From positions 7,589,277-7,653,276 of the forward strand of contig NC_089281.1 in the NCBI RefSeq assembly GCF_963678975.1: a stretch of 64,000 bases of DNA, in the 5' to 3' direction. The notes beneath the pieces were generated by a model. That model saw only the letters and a list, made by a program, of their open reading frames with translations, did no database searches and had not been told where the DNA came from. A program made the position numbers and the translations under genes. Below, in pieces: positions 46,801 through 58,891 of this stretch; position 1 is the stretch's first letter; each line of letters opens with the position of its first letter. Source of the stretch: Dysidea avara (taxonomy: Eukaryota; Porifera; Demospongiae; Dictyoceratida; Dysideidae).

Positions 46801-47752
46801 ATTGTTCAACTCAATTTTCTATCTACTGTTACCTAAATGTTGCTGGGTATTGTTCAATTAGCCACGGGACATCAAACATGTAGTTGAACTGTAACAAGTA
46901 TAGTTCTTAATATCCACATCATGTATTAGTATCACGTGGCCAGACCACATTCTCACTCTCACTTTTTTTGACATCATTAGTCAGCAAGTTAGGGTCTGGT
47001 AAAGTTACGTAAAAGTTGTGTTTGCGATTAAACAGTTACCATAGGCCATGGCTGTTCTTATCAGGAAAATGTTACATAGCAACAGTTTCAGTCCCGTTCA
47101 AAGTTTTGCAGTGGAGTTTATCTTCCACCATGCCAACGTACAACTAGCCAATGAATCAAATCCATCAAATTTTGCTAGCACAACTTTTCCAGACCCTACC
47201 TCGCTGACCAATGACATCACTAAGGAGGTGAAATCAAGATCTGGCCAGTGCAGCATTGGGTACCTGAGCTGATGCTTCTAATTTTCCCATACTGGGAGAG
47301 AGAATATCTACACACGTACAGACCAATCAATTGTGTGAATCAATTTATACATACAGCTTGCCTTTTATCCCTATTGCAAAATCTGGTCTATTATATGTGT
47401 CTTCAATTCCAGTGACTTTGGTGAGGTAAAAAGGAAGACAAGGGGATGTGGCATGGTCAATGCTATCAACATAGCTAGTTAAGTCATCGTCTTCCTTTTT
47501 AAACAGTTTCTTAGGGGGTACGTCTACTCCAAACTTTTCGTCATCTATAAGTATTAAGATAAACTGTGACGATTTACGCCGTTGGTTAAGAATTAAATTA
47601 CCTGGATGTGAAAAATTCGCAAAATGTTCAGGGTTTTTTCGGTAACATTCACTACCATATTTGCATGGTGGCAAAGAGCTTGATGTACTGGCAGAGCTAC
47701 TAGCGATGTCATCTTCCAGTAGACTTCTCTTTCTGGACAAAGAAGAATCCAT
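43884..47752 (-). CDS. TDP1: Tyrosyl-DNA phosphodiesterase 1 with N-terminal PBZ zinc finger (last exon not found)
   Basis: Sixteen in-phase exons: 47752-47602, 47544-47362, 47307-47264, 46888-46833, 46779-46683, 46630-46596, 45331-45239, 45191-45113, 45060-44981, 44885-44807, 44760-44575, 44523-44475, 44424-44358, 44310-44203, 44116-44014, 43968-43884 (about 498 residues). Residues 29-50 form a PBZ finger (C30, C36, H43, H49). Both HKD half-sites are present: THHSKMMLL (H188, K190) and PHIKTY (H415, K417). Other signatures are [70 protein letters not shown] and [15 protein letters not shown]1 removes stalled topoisomerase I peptides from DNA 3' ends. The intron at 47308-47361 needs a GC donor. 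Introns carry at least four inverted-repeat elements. The final 20-30 residues are missing from my model; a distant last exon or 3' loss are both possible. Confidence 0.9.
45380..45535. mobile_element. MITE-like element, TATAGCC ends
   Basis: About 31-bp inverted repeats (left TATAGCCTAAATATTTCGAG, right CAAAATATTTCGGCTATA) flank an interior holding a 26-bp tandem duplication of TTTATAAACGATCCCATAGG-type sequence. It lies in intron 6 of TDP1. Confidence 0.82.
45631..45942. mobile_element. hAT-type MITE with perfect 8-bp target duplication
   Basis: Ends TAGGGTTGGGCAATATTAC and GTATCGCCCAACCCTA are hAT-like inverted repeats. TTCAGTTT flanks it on both sides (45623-45630 and 45943-45950). It is 312 bp, non-coding, in TDP1 intron 6. 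Confidence 0.9.
45985..46431. mobile_element. hAT-like MITE, CAGTGGCGGAT ends
   Basis: Starts CAGTGGCGGATACAGGGGGG and ends CCTAGATCTGCCACTG. TATCC flanks both sides. It carries an internal GGTTTCAGCTGAAACC palindrome near 46014. Non-coding, in TDP1 intron 6. Confidence 0.75.
46937..47247. mobile_element. MITE-like element related to 11236-11565
   Basis: TGGCCAGA...TCTGGCCA ends plus inner arms (GACATCATTAGTCAGCAA / CTCGCTGACCAATGACATC). The interior shares blocks with the element in the RecQ relic (AGTTTTGC, CCATGCCAA, CCAATGAATCAAATCC). It occupies most of TDP1 intron 3. Confidence 0.82.
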
Positions 47753-50700
47753 AGACTACTGTTCTTTCTAAATAATGATCATGATGTGCTTTATTTGAAA
47801 AGGTAAATTGGAGCAAGATTTGTATTTGTTCGGTGTAGATGGGTAGGGAATACGTAATCTATGGTTCTGGATTGTTTCACAACGACGAGAGGCTTCGTGG
47901 TATATATCTGTATGTTGTTTGTACCTTGGGGAAGCACCCTAAATGCACACACTCTAGCTAGTTATCTGTAAATATCCCCAACCATTTTTTATATCCATCT
48001 TTTTTTTTTTCATTGGATGTAATCAGCATTTTGCTGCCTTCCAATTATCATAATCAATCAAACCCTAGTGCCTTGTACAGCCAGGCTGAACCTTTTGGTG
48101 TAACCCTGTCTTTTGAGACAATTCAGATCATGTAATAAATAGCCTCTCTCTTGCCGCTAAATCTCTCACTCTGCTAGTTCTGTGTGCAAAACATAGATGT
48201 AGAAAGGAGGCAAACAGGGCCACAAATTACATGCCTCGACAAACAACTACCGGTAGTTTCTTCCAGACTTCAGTCTCGTCGTGCCAACCATAGATTATAC
48301 TATGCACAAACCACTTGGTGTAAGCCTAACCTTAATGTGTAGGTAGCAGATTATGAGCTTTCATATTGACTCTTTGATATTGTGTACCTTCGTATGTAGA
48401 CTGTGCCAGCACTGAAGTGCACAAATGCACCTATTGTTAATTTTATGTTTCAGATAAGGCAACTGGCAGCCTGGCACTAGTTCCCAGCTGACTTTCAGAT
48501 CTTGTAACTTTTCCCCCTTTGATTTCTCTAACGTGCCTGCACTTATCTGCAAAGTATAAAAAAAAAGATCAGGAAAGTCAGCTGGCCTAGCCAATGCGGG
48601 TGGCTCATATCTTCAGTGCACCTGATTATTTTATTGTTAGCTAGGTTAAGTAGTCATTTTAAGTCTCCAGTTCCTGATAGGTTAGGTAATCCTAAGGCTG
48701 CAGCACATGTTGCTGTCAGACCTTCAGTGCTGGTCACTGTAAAGTGCTAATAATAATAATAATTAGAGTTAGCTGAATGCTCTGTTAGATTATTTCGTTG
48801 CTTATCTTAGACATGAAAGGGTTACAACCTCCTCTCCTGAGTCTTCAGCCTATTTAGCCTTCTCTTCCACTATGCTAAGTAATACAAATAAGTTAGTTTA
48901 TAACTTATACATTAAGATGACGAAATAATGGTGAAAACTTGCATGGTGTCATAATAATGACCAAATTTAGGCAGTGAAACATAACAATGCAGACAGAGGA
49001 TCTGAAACATGATTAACAATGAATGGCCTAATAGAATTTTAAAAAGTAGTGATACGCACTGCAATTGTTCCATTAGCTAGTTTTGTAAAATAGCTATCAT
49101 GTTTTACTAGCGTATGGCAGTATTATGCGATGATGTATGCTTATACCATGTGTGTGATCTGTGCATGTCAATGCCAGACTAATGTCATAAATGGTAACTG
49201 GTGGCCTGCCTGGACCACCAATGTGGCATGCATAAATACTAGTGGGCTTGAATATTAATGGTCTGAGGCCTTCAATTTGTATCACTGCTTTCTTGTGTCT
49301 TTTGGCCAGGAGGTCTTGCAACCTCTGGGACTAACATCTTTATACTGTTTATTCTTATAAGAACATAGTTACATAGTTTGATAGCAACTGCTGTACTATA
49401 CAGCAATGACTTGAAAACTGGAAAGATATGCTGTGTTGCAATTGAGAAATCAAAGATTTTATGTCATGATTGGCAAGCCTATCCCTAGCAGTGTTTGCTT
49501 CACCTATATATGTCTGACCGGTCCGACTGTTCCCAAAAGTTTACATGATGAACATGGAAACCTTTCATGAAGACTCGCCACGATGCTGTTTAGCATCTGT
49601 CTAGTATCCAAAGTTTTAAAATCTGTATCTTTAGCTATTGTTACTGATATAAGCATAGAGGATTGCTAGGCAGCAAAACATGGCCACTAAATTTACTATT
49701 ATGAGTGAAATAATTCAGTGCCAAGTGTTCATGGAATTGCACTAATAATGAAGCATCATGTAGCACTGTTCCCTAGAGACGTAGTAATAACGTTTTCCTC
49801 ACAAGGTGTCTAGATTTTCTGAAAACAAACTTATAAGTCACAAATGTCTTTTGCCGTGGTAAAAGTGCTCCTTTGCAACATAGTGAATCTTCAAAAACTA
49901 CCCTCATGATGCTTACAACTCGAAGATCACAACTTTGTAATAATAAGTACAGTTTAGGATCCTATTAAGGTTTCATACCTTGCCTCCATAGGCTCCAACA
50001 CATTTAGGACATATTGATTATTATGTTTATTACAGTGACCAGCATTGAAGGTTTGTGCTGCAGCCTTTGACTCACCTAAGGAATGAACTTCACATTACTT
50101 ATAGGTGTTGCACAATTGCAATTATTAACCACCACATTGCTAATCTATGCGGTCATATATACTGTATGTTATATATATAGTATACTTTGCAGACCACAAT
50201 ATCAATAACTTCTATGTACTAGAGACTAGATAAAGTCACCAATTTTCCACAGATCAGATGCAATATTTCTTTAAATCCACGAAAAATATCTCTTATGCCT
50301 TTGGAGAAGCATATAGGCCATAGATTCTTCCCTACAAAATTTCAAAACTGCAGCTTTCTGCTGCAGGAGCTGCAAAGGTGACTAGTTCAAATGTTATCAA
50401 TTATCTGTCGCCAAAAAAGGCACTGCTCATAATGCTTGAAGCTTATCAATCAAGTCTTTCTGTGCTCAATATGAAAGAGGGACTCTTACATATACAATTA
50501 TTTTTGGCAGTAAATTACAAATTTCTCTCTTATACTTCTCTTTAAATGTTGTTCAAATACCAATTAAAATGAGATTATTTAATAGTTGATTGTTATATTT
50601 GACTGCTCTATTAGAGTATTTCAATCTGGTTGATGTCCTGGACATTTTGGAGAAAAGCTGTGCACTTTTAAAAGAGAAAGGATAGCAAATTGTATGCTAG

Positions 50701-51543
50701 GTAAATAATTAGTCTGAGAAGAGTAAATATAGCTATTGGTGGAAAAATTCCGGTGCAGAGTGTCTCTATATATACTATTGAATGGTAGTGAGCTAGAGAA
50801 AAATAATGGAACAAGGATAGCCACCTGAGTAGGAATATATTAGTCTTGGATGGACAGGGCAGGCTTTAGTATCCTTAAAGCTCTAGGCAAAACTTAATTT
50901 AAGGGCCACCCTTAATCGGTGGAAAGGAACCGTGCAGAAGAACAACTATATGCATTTATAACTTTATGTAGAGGAGAGTAAGCCACTGATTTTTTTAACT
51001 TCCATCAGATCAGAAGCAATATTCCTTTGAAACCACAAAGAAAATTCCTGCTCTTGCTAGGGGAGGGGCAAAATAAGTTGTTTTGGAATGTATAAGGGGT
51101 GTGTGCTTCTATAGGGGGTTCTGTATGTAGAGGATCATTATAAGTGTATGAAGCACACTGTGAAATGCAAAGCATGAGGTTTCAAGGGGGTGAGGGGGGC
51201 ATGCCCCTCCCCAGGAAATTTTTGAAACATTAGGTGTGAAGATACATGATTTTGGTGAAATTTACTGTGATTCACTGAATATTGCATGACCATCCTACCC
51301 CACCCCCCTAAATTAACCCCTGCATAATAGACTCTTACATGCAAAATTTCAGACATGTAGCTTTCTTCATCTGGCTGCATGCAGGAGCTTCAAAAGTGAC
51401 CTTTCTGAATGTTGCCCAAAAAGTTTATTATCAGTGCACATCAAATAGCCACCTATGTATGCAACTATGCATGACAACTTATTTTTATAAGCATGATGCA
51501 AATGTTGTTGTCAACATGATTCAAAATCGATATTGCTTCCGAT
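47753..51543. other. Gene-poor repeat-rich spacer
   Basis: No family-like ORF seen. A short open stretch at 47839-47899 beginning MGREYVIYGSGLF ends at a GT but leads nowhere recognisable. Segments at 50250-50400 and 51000-51030 plus 51330-51410 are related to each other (TCAGATGCAATATT / TCAGAAGCAATATT; CAAAATTTCA...CTGCAGGAGCT...AAAGGTGAC-like), which suggests one repeat family split by an insertion. A GACTGCTCTATTAGAGTATT motif is at about 50601. Confidence 0.45.
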
Positions 51544-51841
51544 TAGTGCTGAAATGATTATTTGACTATTCAGTTGGCATCACACTATTCAATTCGTTAG
51601 CACATCGTCAAATATTTGTTAGCACTTTGTACACTGTGATTAGATGGATAATGCCAGCCTTGAAAGTGACATAAACGTTCTGTATAGAAGGGATAGAAAT
51701 AGCTCTCAGGCTTTACCTTACTTTCTAGCAAAGGTTTTTATTCCTTATTCAACAGAAATGCATGCTTAAAGAATAATCGAATATTCGGTAGTTTTGTTCA
51801 CAACTATTTGAACAGTAAAATTGCTATTCATTTCAGCACTA
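51544..51841. mobile_element. hAT-like MITE, copy b
   Basis: Starts TAGTGCTGAAATGAT and ends ATTCATTTCAGCACTA. It is flanked by CTTCCGAT and CTTCCAAT (8 bp, one mismatch), as expected for a hAT target duplication. Same family as 33158-33483. Confidence 0.85.
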
Positions 51842-52000
51842 CTTCCAATCAACCTTTTGCTGTCATGAGTACTGGTGACTTATGTATAGGTTTACTCCCA
51901 AATGCAAACATGCATGTGTACTGTAGCTACTACTAGTTTACTCCTAAATACACTATAAAGACAGGTGCACTGCAGGTGATCACTACATGAAAGTACACAC

Positions 52001-52306
52001 TGTTAAAATGAAGAGAAAGAGTTCCCATAATAGGGAGGATTTAACACCCTTGGAGAGTAACTACTGATTACTCTGAAGGAGTAACACTTGCTCTGAAGGT
52101 GGTGTCACTCTTCAGAGTAACCGTTATTCTCTTCAGAGTGTTGATTACTCTCCAAGGGAGTTAAAGGAGTAACACTTGCTCTGAAGGTGGTGTCACTCTT
52201 CAGAGTAATCGTTATTCTCTTCAGAGTGTTGGTTACTCTCCAAGGGAGTTAAATCCTCCCTACACTGGAAACTCTTTAGAGTGGTGGTTACTCTTCATTT
52301 TTAACA
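52001..52306. mobile_element. Foldback element with internal 88-bp tandem duplication
   Basis: Ends TGTTAAAATGAAGAG and CTCTTCATTTTTAACA are inverted, and the arms continue (GGGAGGATTTAAC / GTTAAATCCTCCC). Inside, a roughly 88-bp unit containing GGAGTAACACTTGCTCTGAA and TTACTCTCCAAGGGAGTTAA is repeated in tandem, with AGAGTAA/TTACTCT words on both strands. Confidence 0.82.
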
Positions 52307-55300
52307 ATGCAGTACTTAATTGAGATTGTCAACCATTTTGTCAATGTTTAATATATATATATATACTAAATCCACAAAGATGTGAAGTGGCATCACCTCT
52401 AAACCTGCTTGGCTTTGCTGGCTGCATATAAACAAATCTTGTATATAGTATACTTGACCACAAGTAAGGACTTCTATATAGAGGTTAAATAATTATTCCA
52501 GTATATTATGCACAATTGAAGAGCTAACAGACTGTCTCTATAAATACAAGACTGGATGAAGGACTACAGTGGACACAATCAACAAGTTTTATGTGTATCC
52601 ATAAATAAGCAAGAGAGGATTTAGGGGGTTGCATGGGGTGCTGAAGCACTCACCCCCTCCAAATTTGTAATATGCATGTGCTAACTAGAAAGCTATAGTA
52701 GAAGCTACAGAACAAGTACAATTGCATCTTAACATGCATGCATGGGCAATAGAAAGAGCAAGAAGGGAAGGGCTAATCTCATATAGGAATCAACAAGAGG
52801 TAATAAAATTGAAATACTCTAATAGAACATTCATCATCAATAAGAAAAAGCAAAGACCAGTGTGTATATGCTGAAATTGAACACCTCTTCTTCTTGACTG
52901 GTGCTTTGCTATTTCACCATTGTGCCAAACATCCTGCTATACCAACAGTGCTTAAAGTTAAATTTATGTATTTTTATGTACCATGATTCATAAGACATCA
53001 ATTCCTCTTGTAAGACATGTTTCTTTTTACAACTAAAATACTAATACTAGGTATCTATTAAAGTTAACAGGAGCTGTATATAGTGTCTATAGGGCTGCAC
53101 CCTTTAGTTCCACACATTTTTTAATCTTTCCTATTACAAAAAGCTAAATGTTTATTCTTTATATTACATTTGCATGTGGTACATAAATTCCAAGAAGATG
53201 TTTTACAATAGCCACAGTGCCTTTCCCTGGTGAAAATAGATACAGTAGAATTAAAACTCAGTTGAAACACAGATTCAAATAATATTGCAGGTCACAGTTT
53301 CATCTAGCTGCAGCTAAATTCTTACAGCTCCTGGAGACTTCATGCACTCCTTGAAATTCAACTTTGAACTCAAACTATACTGCGGCTTTCATGCTGTGCC
53401 TTATATGACAGGTAGCATTACCACTGCTAACTATAGAGAATAATGATGTTGCTATTTTCATGTTGAAGCATATAGAGCACACTTTGCATGCTGAGTGTGC
53501 TTTGCATACTGTACTAGCTAACTACTTGTTGTATCAACCAGTTGCCACTTTTCTTATAACCCCAGCTACCGGTATATAGATGCCCCCATACATAGCTTAG
53601 CACCCTGAAAAATCCTATGTAGATCTAAAATGCTCCACTGTTCCTCAATCTCAGCAGATACATGTAAAGTGGACTTCAGAAATAGACTTTTTGAATGCAA
53701 ATACAAAAATTATCTATCCTGGAAACTGCACATGAATTGTAAATATTAGAGTTTCAAGAATAACCAATACATTATTAATAGCAAAAGTTTTAAAATGAAT
53801 TAGGAATTCTAATTGAATGGATCTCAAAGGCCAATAAGCCAAAAAAGGTTTCTCTTACTGGACAAATAGGAGATCAAGTTACAAAATCAATAAGTCAAGT
53901 ACATATCATTGCTTGAAGGTTCTTAGTTTACTAATTTGTTAAGCTGCTTTATTGTAATTGTATCCAGTTATACTGATAGTAAAATGTCAGTAACTTTAAG
54001 TATATGAAACATAATTGTTTTACTAAGTTTTAAACTCTCAGTAAAACATCAGTGAATGCGGGTTTACTGAAAAACTACTAAAATAACAAACAATTAACTG
54101 TTCCAATTACCGGGAAAATACGACTCTAGTAAACTAAGAAACTTCAAGCAGTGTATTATTGTTCACTTCAAGCAGTGTATTAGTGTATTATTATTGTATT
54201 ATTATTGTCCTTCATTTATTGTTCTGGGGAAAGTTTTTTGCTGTAGGAGAATGATGAAATAGAGTGGGTGTTGGAGTCATGTTGGATGTAATAGTGAAAC
54301 ATGAGTCTTACATACTGATAATGCTTATTTTACAGTGATCATAATATAAATAATAAAATATCGGGACGGTTACTGTTGAAGGCGAAACACTTTTTGACTT
54401 GTTTTCTGTATTTACAAGGTACGTGCAGTCAAACTATCTTTGCAAAGGGTTTATTTATGCATGTTTGTAAATAAATAATTTTGAATACATGCAGCAACTG
54501 GTTCCTCACTATTAAAAATTTGACCATATAACAATTGGAGTATTTGTCATAAAGTCTGCATGTAGCTATACATATACAAAAGAGCCTTTCTGTTTCCATA
54601 CAAATGGCTCTGATCCCTTATAGAGCTGCATCTGTTGTACTCTACAATATAAAACCTTTTGGAATCACCAGCAAAACTATTATGATATATATATGTGCTA
54701 TGGTTTAAAACGCTTCCCTTTATTCCACACAATTATTTCAATTTAATACACTGGATCCAGTGAATACAACTTTAAATGGCTTGTTGTATGATAGGAAATT
54801 TGACATAAGAAAAGTTCAGGTGAAACAGTTACCTTTAATTTGTCAAACATTGATAAGCACATTTAAAAGTGACCGGTATTTAGATCTAAATTTCTTTAAC
54901 AATTAATTTGTCAAAGTGATAAAGTGCACATGTGGTTTCATCAACCTTTTCTTCTAGCTGTCAAAATTTCCCGTCATTATGGTACTGCAGAAATCAGTAT
55001 TACTTGCACCAACATACAAAGGGAATTATCATATTATGATTCATTGGATGCAAGCATTGTCTGAGATGAAGAACACGACGGTAGCTATTTGTTGACATGT
55101 TAAGAGGTGTCCAGGTACAGTAATATAATGCATTAAAATCTAACAGGATATAATACTGTATACATTGAAATTTGAAATGTTCCAGTGCATTAAAATAGTT
55201 ATCTCATGTTTTTGTCATGAAAGAGATGGTAAATCAGTGTTGCCTTTTGGTTTGCCGCCATATTGAGTTATAATTCCTAATGGTATATATTGTATTGCTG

Positions 55301-56474
55301 AATTATTCTCAGCCATATAGCTAGTTATTTTGCTCATTTGCTGTTCTTCTGTTTGCTTACAGCCATGAAATGGTATTCATTGTGTTGTTGCTCTTCAGTT
55401 TGTGTGGGCACTAAAATTTCTACCATAAAACTATTGATTGATAGTTTTGCTCATCTGATGTACTTCTATTTGTGTCTCTCCCTTTTCCCATAACCATTAT
55501 GTCGTTCAACTGTCAATTATTATCTCTTCGATTTATATTTTTCCAAATTCCATCACGTACCAAGTGCACTGCTGTCTCTAGCAATTTCAGCATCAAACAA
55601 TGTACACAGAAAGCCAAATGTATAGTTGCCTATTTGGGGGTGTATGCAATTGTGTCAGGAAGAGGTTAATAATAAATAAACAGTAGCAGCAGTTAATAAA
55701 CACCTTAAAAATGAATAGTTGAAGTGTATGTATATGACATATATACACCGTCTGACTAACAACTTATGTATTTATGTAACAACATGCAAACAGGGAACTC
55801 ATGCATGCAGTCTCTTAGCACAGTATGTCATTTTTATGCTAAGTGATAGCAATTATTTCCTGCCTTTTGCATTCATTTGGTATCAACAGTTGCCTCCTCA
55901 GCTAATAGACAGCAAATCATGTAGGTATAAAAACTATGAATAGGTCCATTAATCAACAGGTGCAGTGCAATAGATAAACTATCGTAATTGAGTAAGCTTC
56001 CACCAATAGAAACCACTACACTGTTCATTGCAATATAATTATGTGATAGTCACTATGTTATACTAAACACTTGACTCCAGTCAACACATTTACTCCACCT
56101 ATGGCTATAAGCAGATAATACATATACAGTGCATGGGTATTGTTCATGCAATGTTTAATATCATTCCAAAATGTCAAACACATTTTGCTTAGCGATGCCA
56201 TAGTCATAGATCGTTTTAATTGGAGGTATATAAGCGACTGTTGTTAAACTACCATGGGAAACCTTGCATGTTCATTGTTCCATTGATCCATGCATGCATT
56301 AGGGGTAGAACCCCTGTGACATACTGACATTTCACTGTCATTTATATACCCCATCCCATACACATGTAAACCCAAGCTAAAATCTGAGTGAATGATTATG
56401 CATGAAATATCCTATACACACTGCATGTAAAAAATCACTGGTCAGTGACATTCACCAGGCAGTTTAAGTATAGT
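52307..56474. other. No gene recognised
   Basis: AT-rich spacer. It includes the dispersed repeat copy at about 52745-52960 (partner 21470-21690) with the AAATACTCTAATAGAAC motif at 52811. Near 54140-54210, CACTTCAAGCAGTGTATTA is duplicated, followed by TATTATTG runs. No ORF with a family signature. Confidence 0.4.
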
Positions 56475-56722
56475 TATGTATGTATGTATGTATGTATGTA
56501 TGTATGTATGTATGTATGTATGTATGTATGTATGTATGTATGTATGTATGTATGTATGTATGTATGTATGTATGTATGTATGTATGTATGTATGTATGTA
56601 TGTATGTATGTATGTATGTATGTATGTATGTATGTATGTATGCATGCATGCATGCATGCATGTATGTATGTATGTATGTATGTATGTATGTATGTATGTA
56701 TGTATGTATGTATGTATGTATG

Positions 56723-56754
<32 letters not shown>

Positions 56755-56786
56755 TGTATGTTTGTTTGTTTGTTTGTTTGTTTGTT
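56475..56786. repeat. Long TATG tetranucleotide microsatellite
   Basis: About 310 bp of TATG/TGTA units, with a CATG-variant block at 56641-56660 and a TTTG block at 56761-56786. The period of four makes open frames on both strands (MYVC and HTYI repeats); these are not genes. Confidence 0.97.
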
Positions 56787-57320
56787 TTATATGTAATGTG
56801 CATGCATTTTCATGTACATATATGTTATGCACAATGCTTTAATCAATTGAAAGCAAGCTCACGTGTATGGTTAGGCCCAGTATACTATTATACTACTGAC
56901 TTTACCTAATACTATAGTGAAAGCATTAACTGCTTGATTATGTTTTCTCTGAAAATAACACACCACAGACTATTTGGGAACAGACGATGGTTCAATCTCT
57001 TAAAAAGTTAATAGTCTAATTAGATTGTATGTAAATAAAACCCTCACAAATTTTAAGGCAGGGCTAATAGCTATGATTTCATCTCCATTATTTAATGATT
57101 TTGCTACAGTTATAATACACATAACATGCATGTACAAACACAAAAAGATTAATTATACACTGCAGCTGGTATGCTGGTACAGCCTATAGGTATATCCTAA
57201 AGAAAAAATATCTGTTAGGTCAGTAAATATCTAGCACTTTTTTTATCCATGAACTGAATGTAGGTAGCTAAGCCACATTTCATGGTGTATATATATAAAT
57301 TACCTACGTATATTCCTCAC

Positions 57321-57403
<83 letters not shown>

Positions 57404-58842
57404 TTCATGCCCACTACCAGTCATAGAAGCATGTTATAAGATGATGGTAAGGTTTATTGTTGAGTACGCCTTACCTGTATGGTCTCGATCTATACTGAAA
57501 TCAATTTTCTGAAACTAAAAATGATTCGATGAAGAGCTGTAAGATCGTACTAAATGATACATTTTCACCAGTCTCAAGTATGATAAAACAACTAGGATGT
57601 CAATGTAAAGTAACAATTACGTACAATACAATTATGTCGTATTTATGGACCATCTTAGAATATAACACTAACCATATACTTGGGGCTACTCATGTATTTA
57701 AACTACATCAATTGTCAGCTGAAATATATGCTTATCATGCATGATTTTGTATTTTCCTTTCAACCATCACTTTATGAAACAATTTCTGGTGGAGGCTGAG
57801 GTTGTCACTTATAGTAATTTAGAAAAGAATTTTAGTTTTTTTTTGTAACTGATATTGTGTAAGTGCACTGTGAAAAGACTATAGTGAGTAGGAGGAACTA
57901 TAATTTAGTTCAATAAAATGTCCATGTTGTGGATTCTGTTTTTGATTTTAGTTCAGAATTCAATACTTGTAACCCTACATGTTAAGTGTTGCTACTGTAT
58001 GCCAGTAATTGTGAGGCTATATAAGTTCAAAATAGAAGCACAGTGACTTACATTCACATCCACACATTATGCAATGTGATTTAAAGCACCAGTATTTTTG
58101 TGCTATATAGCAGGCAATTCAAAGTATGGTGCTTTGGATAATAATCATAATATGTAGTACGCATTAAAATCTTCAAGCTTCATACCACAAATGTGTAGGA
58201 ATGAAAGTACAAAAGTATTTACAAACATATAGCAAATGTCAATTTAAAAAATATAATTTGAGTATAGTGTGTATATAATCAACTTGTATGGCTATAACAT
58301 CTGGATAAGATATGTATAGTCTCTGACTTTTAGTATAGAGTTACCAAATGTTGTCTCTTCTGTCCATCCAAATTTCAGAAAAGCAACTGGACCAAAAAGA
58401 TATAATGATAGTAACCTCACTAACATGTGGTCAGACCTTGACACAGTGTTATCATTGTTAATAAATGGTTTACATACATTTAAAGTAATAAGATCTTAGG
58501 TGTTAACTGACTTTCTCCAGAACTGACCACCATCACAAGCGTGATGCCCGGCCAGAATTAAGGGGTGTCCTCTAAATTGAGTTATGTTCTAGCATACTCA
58601 TTTGTTTCACCTTATTTATTAATTATGTCTGTGCATGTGCTTTGTGTTACATCCTAACTATTGGGAATAGAAAATGAAAAGAAAAGGTGGATTACGTTGT
58701 GTGTTACATAATATACAATAATCATGATGACTTGCGTGATCATGTGAGGAATATGGCTACTAGCTATGACGTATACCATTCACTGTGAAAAATAAAATCA
58801 TTGATGGGTTTCATGATTTCATCATACTAGAATTTCTTCAAC
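56787..58842. other. No gene recognised
   Basis: AT-rich spacer upstream of receptor copy 2. The last about 90 bases (from 58755) resemble the region upstream of copy 1. No other gene seen. Confidence 0.4.
57322..57400. repeat. CA dinucleotide microsatellite
   Basis: About 79 bp of uninterrupted CA repeats. Confidence 0.98.
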
Positions 58843-58850
58843 TATAAAAG
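58843..58850 (+). promoter_or_regulatory. TATA box of copy 2
   Basis: TATAAAAG, 42-49 bases upstream of the start codon, followed by GGAGCATGTTGC as in copy 1. A start site about 25-30 bases downstream would leave a very short 5' UTR. Confidence 0.62.
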
Positions 58851-58891
58851 GAGCATGTTGCTGGTTGGTGGAGCACTTGTTGCAGTCAATC

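Noticed and set aside
47839-47899. Short ORF MGREYVIYGSGLFHNDERLR followed by GT, divergent from TDP1
   Set aside because: Position near a promoter is tempting, but no following exon or family match was found.
48361-49321. ORFs of 74-77 codons at 48361-48594 and 49097-49321 (minus)
   Set aside because: No family signature, no splice partners, typical of random AT-rich sequence.
56442-56909. ORFs of up to 154 codons on both strands with MYVC / HTYI repeats
   Set aside because: Pure by-product of the TATG tetranucleotide array.
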